DNA of 64,000 nt from Agrypnia vestita (Eukaryota; Arthropoda; Insecta; Trichoptera; Phryganeidae), in assembly GCA_016648135.1 (NCBI GenBank), contig JADDOH010023015.1, positions 1-64,000 of the forward strand, read 5' to 3'. The position numbers were made by a program, and so were the translations under genes. The notes under the pieces were generated by a model. It did no database searches and had not been told where the DNA came from. It worked only from the letters and a program-made list of their open reading frames with translations. Numbering within the stretch: the first letter of the stretch is position 1; each line of letters opens with the position of its first letter. Positions 1 to 12,664 of this stretch are shown piece after piece.

Positions 1-2927
1 TTAGCCAGAGAGTCTACCTTTTCATTACCAGGGATGCCTACATGACTCGGAATCCAAGCCAAAACAATTTCAAATTTATCCAAGGAAAGGTCATGAATTA
101 TACTCCGAATTTCCATGCAGATCTGGTCATCAGGGTGCCGAAAGGGGCTGGATTTAATTTTGAGCAGAGAACTTAAGGAATCTGAAAGAATAAGGCACTT
201 CTTTGATTGTTTTGGTCTGCATGATTTTAGCGCTTCTCGGATTGCCAAGCACTCAGCAGTAAAAATGGATGTCTCTTTTGGGAGTTGAAATATACCTTGG
301 ATACCATCATTTGGACAATAAAACGCAGCACCCGTGCAGCCGGTTGCCTGGAGTTTGGATCCGTCAGTGAAAATTTGAGTCCAGCCATACCATTCTTTAA
401 TTATTATTTCAGAAAATATTCTCCTAGGGTTAGGAGTGAATTTGTCAATTCCCAAGGAGATGACTTTAGGGGAAAAAATGTGATTAGAAAAAGGGAATTT
501 GTAGATAGGGAGAACAGGGTTTGATTGAACTCGAGGGATGAAACTCCCCAATCTGGAGAAGCTCCGAGTCAAAAGAGGAGGAGTTTTACGTTTCCAATAT
601 GCACTTGACTTCGTGAGATCAAGAAGGGATTAAGAAATAGCAAGAATAGGGTGGTTGGGGACCCTGAAACATTTTATAGTAAAATTGTCAGCTAAATATT
701 GCCTTCTGATTGCGAGAGGGGGCTCCAATGTTTCCACCTGCAATGCATTAATTGGAGATGATCTCATGGCTCCAATAATCAACCTCAAGCATTTTGACTG
801 AATTTTGTCTAGTTTTATTCCTAAATATTTCGGAAGAGGATCAAGCAGAAAACTAGCATAATCTAAATGGTTCCGCATAAAGGCATTATACATGAGTTTC
901 AGAGTTAAAGGATGAGATCCCCACCATACACCTGATGTCGCACGGAGGAGGTTCAATTTCGTTTCGCATTTAGAGACCACGGAGTTTACTTGGGAGGCCC
1001 AATTTAATTTTCTATTGAAGATAATGCCTAAAAATTTTATTTCATTGGCAAGTGGGATACTGAAGCCATCAAATGTGACACACGTCTGGGAAATACAATG
1101 TTTTCTTGAGAAAACTATGGCTTGACTTTTTGAGGGGGCCATTTCGAGTCCATTGGAGATAAGCCAGGAGTTGAGCCCCGAGAGAGCTCTAACAAGCTTC
1201 TTTAAAGCAACATGTATATCCATCAGTAAATTGCTATGTCATCCGCATATTGGAGTATGGAGCATATCTCTCGAATGGACTCCTCAAGATCAGCAGTAAA
1301 TAAACTATACAGAAGGGGGCTGAGGACCGAACCTTGCGGGAGTCCCTTCCAAAGATTTCTGATTAATTTATAAGACGGACCATCTATTAAGATCCTTTCA
1401 CATAAAATATTAAAGACTAGTTGTACTAATTTTAATGGAAGACCCAGTTTTATAAGCTTATATTTTAATAAGATAGGGCTCACATTGTCATATGCACCAC
1501 GAATGTCAATAAAGGCTGCTGCAGTACACTTACCGAGAGAAAGAGATATTCTAATATCTGAGGTAAGAATACTCAGGTTGTCAAAAACAGATTTCTTTTT
1601 GCGAAAACCAAATTGAGAGGACGAAAGGAGTTCATTATGTTCTGCATACCAATCAATACGGTTTTTAATCATATGTTCAACCACCTTCAGCATGCAAGAA
1701 GATAGGGCTATTGGGCGGTAAGAGCATCCAAAATCTGGGTCTTTATTTGGTTTTAGGATTGGGAGAACCAATTGGACTTTCCATTCCTCAGGAATTTGTC
1801 CAGTTTCAAATATTTTATTAATGACAAATAAGTAATAATTTAAAGTGGAGGAAGGAAAATGTTGAATCATGATATAGGATATTTTATCCAGCCCGGGCGA
1901 GGAATTTTTAAGGTTTTGAAGAGGATAGGTTAATTCTTGAATAGTAAAAGGAGCATCCAACCAAGACGTGGGACTTGAAAAATGAGTTAAAGATGGAGAT
2001 TCACTGATATGAGGCACATGTGAAGGTGCCAGATTGTCAGCAAACACTCCTAGCCATAGATTGTTGGAAGACCGTTTAACGGAAGTAATAAAAGATGAGC
2101 GATGCTTACGGATCATTGTCCATACAGTAGAAATAGGAGTAGTGGGGGATATAGAAGTACAAAACTGTTGCCAACCCTTTCTTTTTTTCTTCCTTAAAAA
2201 TTTTTTGGTTTGAGCCTGGGATTTTTGACAACTAAGTAATTATCCATACTCATATCTTTTTTGTAGGTAGACATAGCGATTTTACGCCTTCCTACGGCCT
2301 GGGTAGATTCTTCATCCCACCAGGGGGGAGAGGCGGGGAATTTTGGGTTAGGGTTTGATTTTGGGATGCTTTTGTCTGCTGCATGTTGGATAATTGAAAT
2401 TAATTGAGAAAATGTTGATTGAATTTCCTGAGAGGTAATATGCAAAGGGAGGGGAGCGGTAGAGGATTCAAGGAGTTCGCGGAAGTGGTTCCAATTTGCT
2501 TTTTTAAAATTAAATTTAGGAACTCTTTTTACAGGAGATTTGGATGATTTTGAGACAAATGAGAGGATTATAGGGAAATGGTCACTAGAGTGTGGATCTC
2601 CTGGTATTGACCAACTGGTTGACGCTGCTAAGGAATTGGAACAGATAGACAGATCCACCGCACTGGCTCGCTGAGACGGGGGACTGAACCTAGTGGGAGA
2701 GCCATCATTGAGGATAATTAGGTTATTATCGTCGATGAATGAAATAATATTAGTTCCAGATCGGTCACAAAACGCACTACCCCATGACTGAGAGTGAGCA
2801 TTGAGATCTCCAAAAATAAAAAAAGAAGAAGGAAGAAGAGAGATAACTGAGTTCCAAGCATCAATGTCGAATGTGCCATTGGGGGGGCAGTATACTGAAA
2901 CATATCCCACATCATTGACTTTAGCAC
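1..2927 (-). pseudogene. LINE ORF2: endonuclease, reverse transcriptase and RNase H (broken, partial)
   Basis: The endonuclease segment (about 2910-2200) shows GDLNAHSQSWGS and SDHFPI. The reverse transcriptase (about 2116-630) shows AAFIDIRGAYDNV, GLPQGSVLSPLLY and the catalytic QYADDIAIY at about 1250-1224. The RNase H domain (about 290-1) shows FTAECLAI, LSDSLSSL and WIPSHVGIPGNEKVD. A stop follows IAIY at about 1223 and the frame continues in another register. A second break lies between endonuclease and RT at about 2120-2200. Family knowledge: this polyprotein nicks the target and copies the RNA into it. Here it is a non-functional copy, truncated by the window edge. Confidence 0.88.
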
Positions 2928-3161
2928 CTACTATTTGGAATGAGGGAAAGGATGGAAGAGGGATTTGAGAAAAGGAAAAGGAATTTTTTATAAGTAGGGC
3001 TACTCCGCCCTTGCCATCTGGACGGTCATCCCTGAGACGGGAGAATCCTGGGATCTTAAACAGATAGTTCTGCTTAAACCAGGTCTCTCTCTGATATTGC
3101 TGCTATATCTATATTGTAAGTTTTTAGTAGAGAGACTATTTCATGTTTATTACAAACAGCA

Positions 3162-4651
3162 CTACGGCTGTTCCACTGAAGGATTTGAACATCGGAGGCC
3201 ATTATGAAGGGAGTTAAGGGATGAAATTATAGAAGCTGCATTGGACGGTAATGAATTGCTATTAGAAATTAAATTAATGAGTATCATAAGTAGAGTCTGA
3301 ATAAAAGAAGAATTTTCATCGCTAATGGCATTTGATAGGGGAGTAGATGGTGGAAGAGTAGGAGTTTTTGTTGGTTGGCTAATATTAGAAGTAATGACAC
3401 TGGATGGGTTAGAACTATAAGAGAACAGTTGATCATTATGTCCTTGTCTGTCATATCCCGGAGAGCTAGGAACTTTTGATTTAGGATTATGGTATACGGT
3501 TTTACGGAAAGAGGTAGCAGGAAGATTAGGTGTAAAGAGGCAACTCTGGGGGGTTTGAGTAACGGGAGGTTGAGATGAGACATTGGCAAATGATTTTTTG
3601 GAAATCGAGAATATTTTGGATGCTTGAAAATATGATGCATTATTGGCGGCCATATATTGTTTTATGTTTTTTTGTCTGGTTAATTCTGGACATGAAAAAC
3701 TAGTTGCCGTATGATTACCTGAACAGTTCACGCAGGTGGGGGACATCAGAAGGATTTGGGCATTGATTGGTAAGATGATTTTCACCGCATTTGAAGCATC
3801 GAGGAGGGGATCTACATGTCACCTTAGAGTGTCCATAGCGTAAACAATTATAACACTAAATGGTTGGGAAAGTGTACAGTTCTACCGGCAAAGAATTGTA
3901 CAAAAGATATACGTGAGAAGGGAGAGTTTGGCCTTCAAAAGTGAGGACCATTGTTTGTGATGGTTTCCATGTGACAGTACCAGAGGAAGTATCTTTATAG
4001 TTTAGACGTCTAGCCTACTACTTTACCGATATTTTGTGAAGTAGAGATATACGAAATTATTTCTTCCTCTGAAAGATCAACGGATATGCCACGTACGAGA
4101 CCCAGGCGGGTAACATTAAACGATGGAACGTAAGCTTTAAATTTATTATTTGGTGAGTTGCTAAAACTTGATACAAAATTGTTTGCCAAAGCTCCAGATT
4201 CAAATTCAACAGCGATTTTATATCTACCTTCTGCCTTAATACCATCTGGGCGAATGCCTTTTATTTTTTGTTGCAAAATATGTTTACCAAAATCTATTGG
4301 GTGGATTGTACCTCGTTCTGTTCTCTGAACATAGACCAGAAAAGGGGATACTGCTGAATCAGAGTACAAGAGTTGAGGATGAGGAAGAGGAACCTGAGGA
4401 GCAGAAGAAGTCTCTAAAGCTGGGATTATTGAAGGCGTAGGGGAGATAGGAGGAGACGCAACGATGGTAGAGGGCTTAGGTCTTATTTTCGAAGATCTTT
4501 TTTCAATTTTCCTTTTTTTAATAGTTGAAAAAGAGGAATCTTCTGAGGAATCCGAGTCCTCCAAAGGAAAACGCGATATCCCTCTTATGGTCGATGGTGA
4601 AGGATGAGGATCAGGGGGATCCGGAGGATCCGGAGGTCTTAAGTCTTCCAT
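3162..4651 (-). pseudogene. LINE ORF1 (gag-like, CCHC zinc knuckles), frameshifted
   Basis: The ORF starts at 4651 with a proline- and serine-rich N-terminus containing DPPDP repeats, then a basic patch (KKRKIEKRSSK). It runs to about 4010, where the frame is lost. Downstream, across a frame change near 3785-3870, the minus strand encodes CFKCGENH and CVNCSGNH, two CCHC knuckles typical of LINE ORF1 RNA-binding proteins. A serine/proline-rich tail ends at 3162. ORF1 proteins of this kind coat the element RNA. The two pieces are in different frames, so no intact protein is made. Confidence 0.75.
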
Positions 4652-4815
4652 TAAGGATGGAGAAACGGAAATTCGTTAATATGCTACGATACAACAAAAT
4701 ATAAACTAAATACAAAGGGAAAAAAAGGTTATAAATATCTATTTTATCCAAAATAAGTAATTATCCAAGAGAGCAAGCACAAACACAACTGTCACTTTGC
4801 AAACTTGCAACAATA

Positions 4816-5724
4816 CTCCTCTCCCTGATATATATTCGATGCAAATCTATACCCTCCGAATCGAACCAATTGTTTACCCTCAAAAATTTATTTTAAACTT
4901 AAAGCCATGTATTCACTAGGGGACAAACTGTCCCTCAACAGCACGCGCGGCATAGAGTCTACGTGGCGTTACAACGTTGTGCACTGTTCTGCGACGTCGC
5001 GCACAACATAGCGCGGCATTTCTACGTGCCGTGGCAACGTTGCCTTGTGCACGATACCCGAGCGAGCTCACTGCAACATTACGCGGAGCGTCAGTACCAC
5101 GTGGTATGTTTACAAGTGAATACGCATGCGCTGTATCTGTCAAGATGACGATGTGGGGGAACGAAATTATTCTTGAACTCATCAAGCTGTATCGATCGAA
5201 GATCGCATAGAATATCCGTCCTTCTTTCTCTTTGCAGTAAATAATTTCGCATCCACCACTTTTTTCTCTTCTTACGTTTCGATAAACTCGTTAACATAAA
5301 TGCAGCTGTCAACATAACCTCATAGGGAAACATTTCCGCGACGTGTGGAAAACAATAATTATTTGCAAAAAGGACCTTGTTTTTTTTTTGTTGTTTTTGT
5401 TTTTAATAATATTCAATTTACTACAGTAAAACCTCGTTAATTTGGAATTGCGACCCAAAAATTTCGAATTGCGCGGAACCGCGTTTTCGCTAAATGACAA
5501 AGTGTAAATAGATACCGCAGCTGTCATCATAATCTCATCGGGTGACATTTCCGCGACAAGATATGTGAGTCCCGGTGTGTACACGTCAAATGACCGCGTC
5601 ATCGTCCCCGAAACATGAACGTAGATGTTCATGCGACATGCCGCGCGGAATGCTGCGCTGTTTGTCCCCTAGTGAATACATGGCTTAATCCTTAACCCAT
5701 GCAACGCCGGGTATGAACAGCTAG
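4816..5724 (+). mobile_element. Helitron fragment with intact 3' terminus, interrupted by a MITE
   Basis: Bases 4818-4902 and 5686-5724 match the 3' half of the complete short Helitron at 15894-16546. The end carries the expected terminal hairpin (ACCC..GGGT around GTGCAACGCC) followed by AGCTAG, and the next base is T, as expected for rolling-circle insertion between A and T. The 5' part is cut off by the LINE at 1-4815. The 3' terminus is 25 bp from the acceptor of the next VPS13-family exon. Confidence 0.8.
4903..5685. mobile_element. PIF/Harbinger-like MITE with 26-bp perfect inverted ends and TAA duplication
   Basis: The ends AGCCATGTATTCACTAGGGG... and its exact complement match over 26 bp. 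They are flanked by TAA at 4900-4902 and 5686-5688. The undisrupted Helitron copy at about 16505-16515 has aactcaatcc where this copy has aac-TTAA-tcc around the element, which gives the empty site directly. A 3-bp TAA/TTA duplication is typical of PIF/Harbinger. The interior is unusually rich in CpG and in GCGCGG-type motifs. Open frames inside it do not look like a transposase, so it is probably non-autonomous. A TTAA duplication with a one-base end asymmetry is the alternative reading. Confidence 0.82.
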
Positions 5725-5749
5725 TTATTTATAAATTTATTTGTTGTAG

Positions 5750-6816
5750 GGAAAATATGTTGCAACGGATATTTACGTTTATCACATCTGGGTGGTAGCT
5801 CTGAAGGAAGTTGTTCTTTGTACAGATAAGCGGATTGCTTATCTGGAGAAGAATACAGTGTTTGGTGGATGGCAGGTATGTAGGAAATGTATTAATCTCA
5901 AAATATATTTTATTGGTAAATTAATATCATTTCATGTCTTGAATTGAGGTGTGGATCGAATTCTATGACTATGATCATTCTAGTGTGTTTATATTGAATA
6001 CGTATTAGCAGCTGGTGTTTCGTAAAATTAGTGTTTAGTAAATTTAAGATAGCACATTCAATGCAAATTCATATTTTCACATTTTTTACAAAAAATGTGG
6101 GTTTTTAGGATGATAACTTAGAAAGAATCTTTGTTATAGTATAAAAGTAATAAACTGAACATTATTTATTTACAATAATAAAGAAAATATAAGCATTAAC
6201 TGACAGACCATGGCCATAAAATACGTTTTCAGTATATTAGAAATCACCCTTAGTTACAGAATATTTATATGTACACAAAATATGTTTTCTTATGAGTGTA
6301 AAGCCAACATTAAGGAGGTAAAACTATACAAAAATAATTAAGAAATGTTCAATATTAATAAAGTTACAAATTGTTAAATTTGCAACAAGTTTTTACATTT
6401 TTTGATGATATCAAAACAGATGATTATAAACAATATATTGTAGTTACTTGTGCACTTTGAGGCTTCAACCTCTATGTAAAAGTTTGTTTTTTATCAAAAA
6501 CACACCAAAAAAGATCAGATGCATCCGACAGAATGGCAAGAGCTGAAGTTACCGTTACAGTCTGACATTTGTCTGTATAATCAATAATTTAACATTAATA
6601 CTTTGGATATTGCAGATGGTGTGGTCGTATACTTGGCAAGAGTTACCCAATGCCCCGACTGTGGTGGACAAGGGAGTGTTTGTGCCTGCGGCGGACGGTA
6701 AAAAGAGAGGAATCTTCAGCTCTAGCACTACGGGCAAGCTGATCTATCTGCACGAGGAGCACACGAAGCGCACCCTGGTCGAACACTGCTCCAGGCTCAT
6801 GAAGGAAGCCCGCTGA
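5750..6816 (+). CDS. VPS13-family protein, C-terminal PH-like region (last two exons)
   Basis: Two exons are visible, 5750-5875 (42 codons, phase 0 at both ends) and 6616-6816 (66 codons plus TGA). The acceptors are ttgttgtag and ttgcag, and the donor is CAG|gtatgt. The joined C-terminal peptide contains VLCTDKRIAYLEK, FGGWQMVWSYTW, KKRGIFSSSTTGKLIYL and a final helix ending LMKEAR. VPS13 proteins end in a PH-like domain with this pattern: a strand reading as T-(D/K)-R-x-x-(Y/F), then FG-x-W-x-V-x-W, then a terminal helix. They are bridge-like lipid-transfer proteins at organelle contact sites. I cannot decide which paralogue (A/C, B or D) this is. All earlier exons must be left of base 1, because none is visible in the transposon-filled 1-5749. 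A possible polyadenylation signal AATAAA is at 7133-7138. Confidence 0.68.
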
Positions 6817-9256
6817 CACGGGGCCTTGTTGGCGAGCCTTTACCCCTCAACGCACGCTGCTGCTACACTTCCACGAGCTGCTTGGTACGCTCGGATTTTT
6901 CGAGCTTTCACTATGAGGAATGTGACCATGCAAATTGCATATTATCTAAACTTTCATCACATAAATTCTTTTAGCACATGGCTTTAATTATTTTGTAATT
7001 CCTTTTACATCCATATACAATATATATAAAATGTTGCACAATTTCTGCCTTCATATGTTGTTATATGTATATTACGCCTAAGTACAAACAGTATGGTTGA
7101 TTATATGTGTTCAAAAACTGATGATGACAGCAAATAAATGCGATAAAACCAATTCTTTATAATACATAATGTTAACTTTATCCTGTCGTATTTTATAAAC
7201 TAAACTATATTTTTTCTAATTAAACTGATGATTTAATAAAATTTTGGGTGTTATCATTATAAGAAGTTATAGAACAATTTATACATAAAAAGTATTATAA
7301 CTTGTGGCACAAATGAAATTTGTCTCGAAAGTCTCGAGGACAGAATAGAGTTGAGCAGGTATCGAGTTATTATTAATTGCATTTTTGGGTGAAGAGTACA
7401 AAAGTGCTACTTGTTTTACACACCAATCTTTTAGTGACAAATCTCTGAGATGAGAAATCTGAGAGATAAAGTCTCATCTGTGTATACGAGATATAAGAGT
7501 GCGCATTTAGTCTCCTAACTTTTATGAAGGGCATTACGGAATTAGCGCTGAGCACTCTTCATTAATTTCTTGTTTATTGTATGGTACTATAGTGTAGAGA
7601 GCAGCTTGATCGATTGAAACATACCAACCTTTTCTACCACATCACCGAGAAGAGGAAATTTCATCCGTGCACGTGCATGGATAAAATGTAATGGGGATAT
7701 TCACCTAGATTAAAAATTTATTTTACATTTCAAAAAAACATAAAATATTGTTTCTTTTATTTTTATGAAGTTATCGTCACTAGTGATAATGTTTTAGACC
7801 AGCAGATTTAATAATTAAAGATTCAGAAAACTTTCCTCTGCAATTTTGATCGAATTTGATAAATATCTTTTAATATATCCTGAAAAAATACTAATCTTAT
7901 TGATGTTAAATGATAACATTAATATGAATGAAATATGATTAAAGTTGAATGTTCATAAATCAAATCTCTTGGTCCAATACGTTAACTTTTATATATACAT
8001 ATATATTTTATTTTAAATAATTAGTGTAGTAGCTGTGTAGTGGTTGATATTAACATTTTTGGCTAAGTAGATGCCAGTAAATTATGAAACAGCGGTAGAT
8101 ATGTAACAATGTCCTAGAGCAAAACCACCAACTAGTATAAAATGTCACTTAATATTTGCGTTGGTATCTTCTGGATATTAATTTTACATACTTTCCATTA
8201 ATCTTCTTTCTCATAATTAAAGGCAGGAGTTTACTTGTAAAATATTGTGGACTAGCTCTTATATTATTTTGTTTGTGGTTGAATAAAGATTATTTTAAAA
8301 TCCATCACTATTTTTATACTTTGCCTGATAATTTTTAATTGATTGATAATTGATAATCTTGATAAAATTTATAATTTTTATGAAGACACTGACAAAATGT
8401 TTCCATGTTAAGGCCTGATTTTTTAAAATATTTCTGGGAAAGTGATGACAAACATTGGAAATTCTTAATGTCTTGTAGAATACGGCAACCAAAAGTTCAT
8501 TATCCGAATTGTCTAAAATATTTTATGCCCTCAGAGACCCGAATAGTTTTTTTTTATCTATCATGTTTGGAATTTGAACATTTTATTTTCAAACAGAACA
8601 CAAAATTGTTGTATGTAACTCCGTCCTAATTGGAAAGATTCTTCTGTGTACCCTTAGTAGTTTAGATATAACGTATAGTGTCAGCCTTTTAAATGCAATA
8701 ATATTTCATTTCACTGATCCTAACAGATATGTAAGAATTTATCATAAAAGTGAGCAAATTGTATAGTACATTAGATTTTGTATTATAAATTCTCTCTTAA
8801 ACTCTGATCCATAGATTTTTAGTTCAAAAGTGAAAATAAAATTATTTCATCAGGAGAAAATATAGTATGTACAAAATGGCTAATTCATTATGAAATAGCA
8901 AAATATTCTTCATTTTCTTCAGTTCAGTTTCGACATTCATAAAAAGATAAAACATTGCTCAGTTTCAAGAAATTATTTTACCATTTTTATCTCACGAGCA
9001 AAATACTTTATACTGGCTTATATAGTTGTTTTATTTATAAAAGTTTATCTGAATATTTTTATGTATACCTTAGGTACTATGTCTTTTCAACATAAACCTT
9101 TATTACATATTTGTTTACAACACAGGTCTTCCTTTTGCTTTACAATAAATATTACATAATATGAAGTTGTAAAAAACTTTGATTTTAAGGGTTTTTAATA
9201 GGCAAGACTTAATAGTGAATATAAATTATAATTCATTAATTAGACCAGTCCTACAT

Positions 9257-9420
9257 TAAGTATGGCCGGTTGTTTGATCAGTGATAATGGTCACAGTTAT
9301 GCAAAAAGCATAGATTTTTATGAAAACGGGTGATTGGTCAGTGGAAAGCACAAACATATATGCTTATTATATAACTATACCATTACTACCAATCAAATAA
9401 CCAGCCATAAGTCTTCCACT
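9257..9420. repeat. Short inverted repeat (MITE-like)
   Basis: The left arm, reading AAGTATGGCCGGTTGTTTGAT, is complementary with a few mismatches to the right arm ending ATCAAATAACCAGCCATAAG. The arms are about 35 bp and the whole unit about 164 bp. This is the structure of a small foldback or MITE. No coding sequence and no clear target duplication were seen. Confidence 0.55.
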
Positions 9421-11233
9421 TAACATAATGTTCTAAATTTTTGTTAAATTCTGTTATATTCGTGTAAGATTAATTGGACTATGTGTATCAATTTCTTATT
9501 AGTTCATCCGTTCAATAATCAAGTAAAACACGAGAAAACCACAAAATTCATCGAAATCCCAAAAAATATAATACACAAAATGCAATTTATTTTTTCCTAA
9601 CTTATGAAAAATAGCCTTTAATTATATTTGGGAAGATTTTTAAATGATTATTTATTTTTATATAATATAATGCTTTTTCACAAATTATTTGTACACACAA
9701 TATTCCAATTATTTTTATGAGCACCCAGTTTATAAATGCACAGTAAATTTATTTATGCTATTTTTTAAAGTGAAATAATGAAACGGAACATTCAAATAGC
9801 ACAAATAACGACAACTTTATTACGCTGTCATTCTAAAAATCCTCCTGATATTATTTTGTTTAAAAACTGTAATGTTACCATATGTTTGTCATATTTTTTC
9901 ATTAATCACATTGCAATATTATATGTACATAGAGAAGAAATAAAGATATTCAGGGACCTTTCTATAACACAAGAATGCAGATGCAACATATAGTGTACTG
10001 ATTATTTGTTTTTATTATTTAAAGCAGTTGTTTGTAATTAAACTTTTAAGAGTTTTCTGCCTTGAAGAAGCCTAACTGAAAAGCTAAAACCAGTTTGTAT
10101 CATAAATAAATATAATATTTTTAAAATTATTTATATACATACTTATCATATTTTATTATTATAAAGAGATTTATCTCATTGCTAAGCTTCTAATATTGGG
10201 AATTCTAACTGGTGTTATTTTTCAGTGAGTAAAAAATTACAAACACATTTTTTCATGATCCAATTTTCTTGTTTCTTTTATTATTTTGTTTTTTTTTTTA
10301 CTCAATTGGAATCGTGACTCCTGGATCGAGAAGTGAGTGTTATATTAAGTTGTTTGAACTGTACGCATGCAGATGTTAGTTAATGGAAAATATAATTAAA
10401 ATACATTACATTAGTCTCATATTAGTGGAATTATTTATATTGGTGACGGCGAAAAATAAATATTGGTCTAGTGCCAGAAATGAAAGATGTATCCAGGAGT
10501 ACAATATATCTAGAGTATGTCACAAATTATATAGTGTATGAGTATATGTGCACATATACACATACACCCAATAACTAGTTTACTTTGTATGCATCGTATC
10601 TGTGGTCATTTTTTATTTAACACTTAAACAACAATTTGCTAGTCAACATGTATATGTTTTTGATTTATAAATGTTCACATATTATTATAACTGTTACACC
10701 GTTTTTCAGATGTTTATATGTATATGTATACCATATTATTGTGTATTAAGGTAGTTCGATTATACTATCTATATCATTTGTTTTCTGTGGAAACTTTCTC
10801 CATATATATTGTCAGGTCAAGGTCATTTGCCGTCACATTCAAACTAAAGAAACATTTACAAATGAGAAATTGAGTTTCCTCTTGTAAATGATATTCTAAA
10901 AATCTTATCTAGAAAATTTTTGTAAACTTCCTAAAAAATGGCAATAATTAATTGGCCCCGACACCTGAGATTTATTTAAATTTTCATGAAATACAATTAT
11001 GTATGTATGTACTTAAATATTATTTATGTATGTATTATATTATAAATATGTATATTATAATGTGCAAATTGAAACATTAGATTCTTTCAAAATTCTTTGC
11101 GATTGTTTATCGAGTTCCACTACAGAACAAATTGCAGCCATTACTGATATGATACTGATGAATTTATATATTAGGTACTTCGATAAGTGCTGATGTTGAG
11201 AATGTTCTTAGGTTTTTGCGGCCATTCAGAATC

Positions 11234-11430
11234 TTCTGGTTTGTGTTTTCTGGGTATTTTTACGACCTTTCTGGTCGACGTTTCGGATTCCATTAGAGGG
11301 TCCATCACCAGAGCTGATGTGTTGTATGTGTCACATCACAACACATCAGTCCCGATAATGGACCCTGCAGCGGGATCAGAAACGTCAGCCAGAAAGGTCG
11401 TAGAAACACCCCAGAAAACGCAAACCAGAA
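11234..11430. repeat. Foldback repeat with arms of about 90 bp
   Basis: TTCTGGTTTGTGTTTTCTGG at the left is mirrored by CCAGAAAACGCAAACCAGAA at the right. The pairing continues through ACGACCTTTCTGG / CCAGAAAGGTCGT to a centre near 11330 (ACACATCA). The arms differ by scattered substitutions, so it is an aged foldback element rather than an assembly artefact. Confidence 0.7.
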
Positions 11431-12174
11431 TATTAAAGATTTAGTTCTGGTTTCAGTGCCTTAGTGTTCAATCCTCGTAATCCTTTAAGATATAGTTAAA
11501 TATTATCACCGAACATTTTTTAAAAGAGGAGAAAATATACAGAAACAAAGAATATGTTTTGAATTACATACATACTTCATCAAACTGCCTAATATATAAA
11601 TATTACAAGTACACTATATATATATTTATTTACTTATAATTTGTATTAAATGTCATTTACATCATTTCCACTGATTGTTGCTTGACATTCATGTGTATTG
11701 TAGCTGTGTGCAATGGGTGCATTGAAGCTCAACTTTCACACAAACCTGTGTTTCGGAAAAAAAATTGAAATTAAATATTCATCTAACAGATTATTCTGAT
11801 ATATTAAAATCTGAATAATATAATATGATAATAATTGCGAAAGGAATATTACTAGATATATATTGATTTATTTTCAAAATACATGTTTGTGTAAAAGTTA
11901 TTCACTGCACGCCCTTGGTATATTGTTATGTACCTGTTTATTATAATTATTTTTATTGTCATCTATTAAAAAATTATTTTTTTATTTTGCACGTCGCAAT
12001 AAATCATAAAATGTACTTTATATCACTTGACATAATTTTTTCAAAGAAAATAAATTGCTTCTAATTACAAAATGGTGTTTAAAATTTCCCCTACATATTA
12101 TGTTTCATAGTTGTGTGGACAATAGTGATGGTACTTTAACCTGTGACACATTAACCGCGATTTTAAATTTTTTA

Positions 12175-12290
12175 ACTGACTGACCTTGATGATCAGCAAC
12201 TGATTTTTTTGCAATTTGACGGCAAGCGTTGGTACTAGACAATAATTATATTTTAATTACGAATCTATAGAATCAGCTACAAATCTATGT
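12175..12290 (-). repeat. Copy of a ~150-bp MITE family (degraded)
   Basis: The segment containing GCAACTGATTTTTTTGCAAT, then TTGGTACTAGACAATAATTA and CAGCTACAAATCTATG, matches the reverse complement of the inverted-repeat element at 42345-42495. A third copy is at 50705-50845. It is non-coding. Confidence 0.5.
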
Positions 12291-12505
12291 TTATTTAATC
12301 AAACAACATCTTACCCATTACAAAACAAGAATGTAAAATTTTTTACATAAAAAAATAATGTATAGGTTTTCTGATAATTTTTATTAAAAATATGTTTTGT
12401 CCACCCATACATACATTGTGATACAAATATGCAAATAAGCTAATATAGCATGTTTTATATGTATAAAACCTGTAACCTGTAAATCATTAGATTATTAATA
12501 TTGCA

Positions 12506-12600
12506 AATAAGTTCTCAAAGCACAAGCGTTTAGCTTATTTTGAGAATAGTAAGAATATTGATGCGACAAGCATTCCGGGTTCGCATCTCTATTTTTTTTT
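12506..12600 (+). mobile_element. 5'-truncated SINE copy
   Basis: The sequence CACAAGCGTTTAGCTTA ... GTAAGAATATTGATG ... ATTCCGGGTTCGCATC matches the 3' half of the tRNA-derived SINE at 58872-59065. It lacks the promoter-bearing head and ends in a T/A-rich tail. 5' truncation is typical of reverse-transcribed insertions. Confidence 0.6.
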
Positions 12601-12664
12601 TAAAGTATTATATATACAAAACCTTCATATCTTTTTAGTATTATTAATGTTACAAAATTATTTG

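Larger units (their letters stand above)
1..4815 (-). mobile_element. Non-LTR retrotransposon with RNase H, 3' end off the left edge
   Basis: On the minus strand, in order, are a gag-like first ORF, CCHC zinc knuckles, an AP-type endonuclease, a reverse transcriptase and an RNase H domain. This is the layout of autonomous RNase H-bearing LINEs (I/LOA/R1-like; clade not settled). The 5' end lies near 4815, where Helitron sequence resumes, so the element inserted into a Helitron and probably has a near-complete 5' end. The 3' end and tail are beyond base 1. Frame breaks in both ORFs show it is dead. It probably lies in an intron of the VPS13-family gene. Confidence 0.9.
6817..12664. other. Intergenic AT-rich DNA between two convergent genes
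   Basis: This stretch lies between the plus-strand VPS13-family stop and the minus-strand stop at 12665. It should hold both 3' UTRs. Apart from the repeats listed separately (9257-9420, 11234-11430, 12175-12290, 12506-12600), I see only low-complexity AT sequence and no credible coding exon or RNA gene. Confidence 0.6.

Noticed and set aside
4916..5333. Several 60-90-residue ORFs in the GC-rich segment
   Set aside because: They lie inside the MITE on both strands with biased, non-domain composition, so they arise from base composition.
4899..5688. piggyBac-type element (TTAA duplication)
   Set aside because: TTAA does flank it, but the inverted ends are complete only if the first A and last T belong to the element, giving a TAA duplication. 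PIF/Harbinger fits better, though not exclusively.
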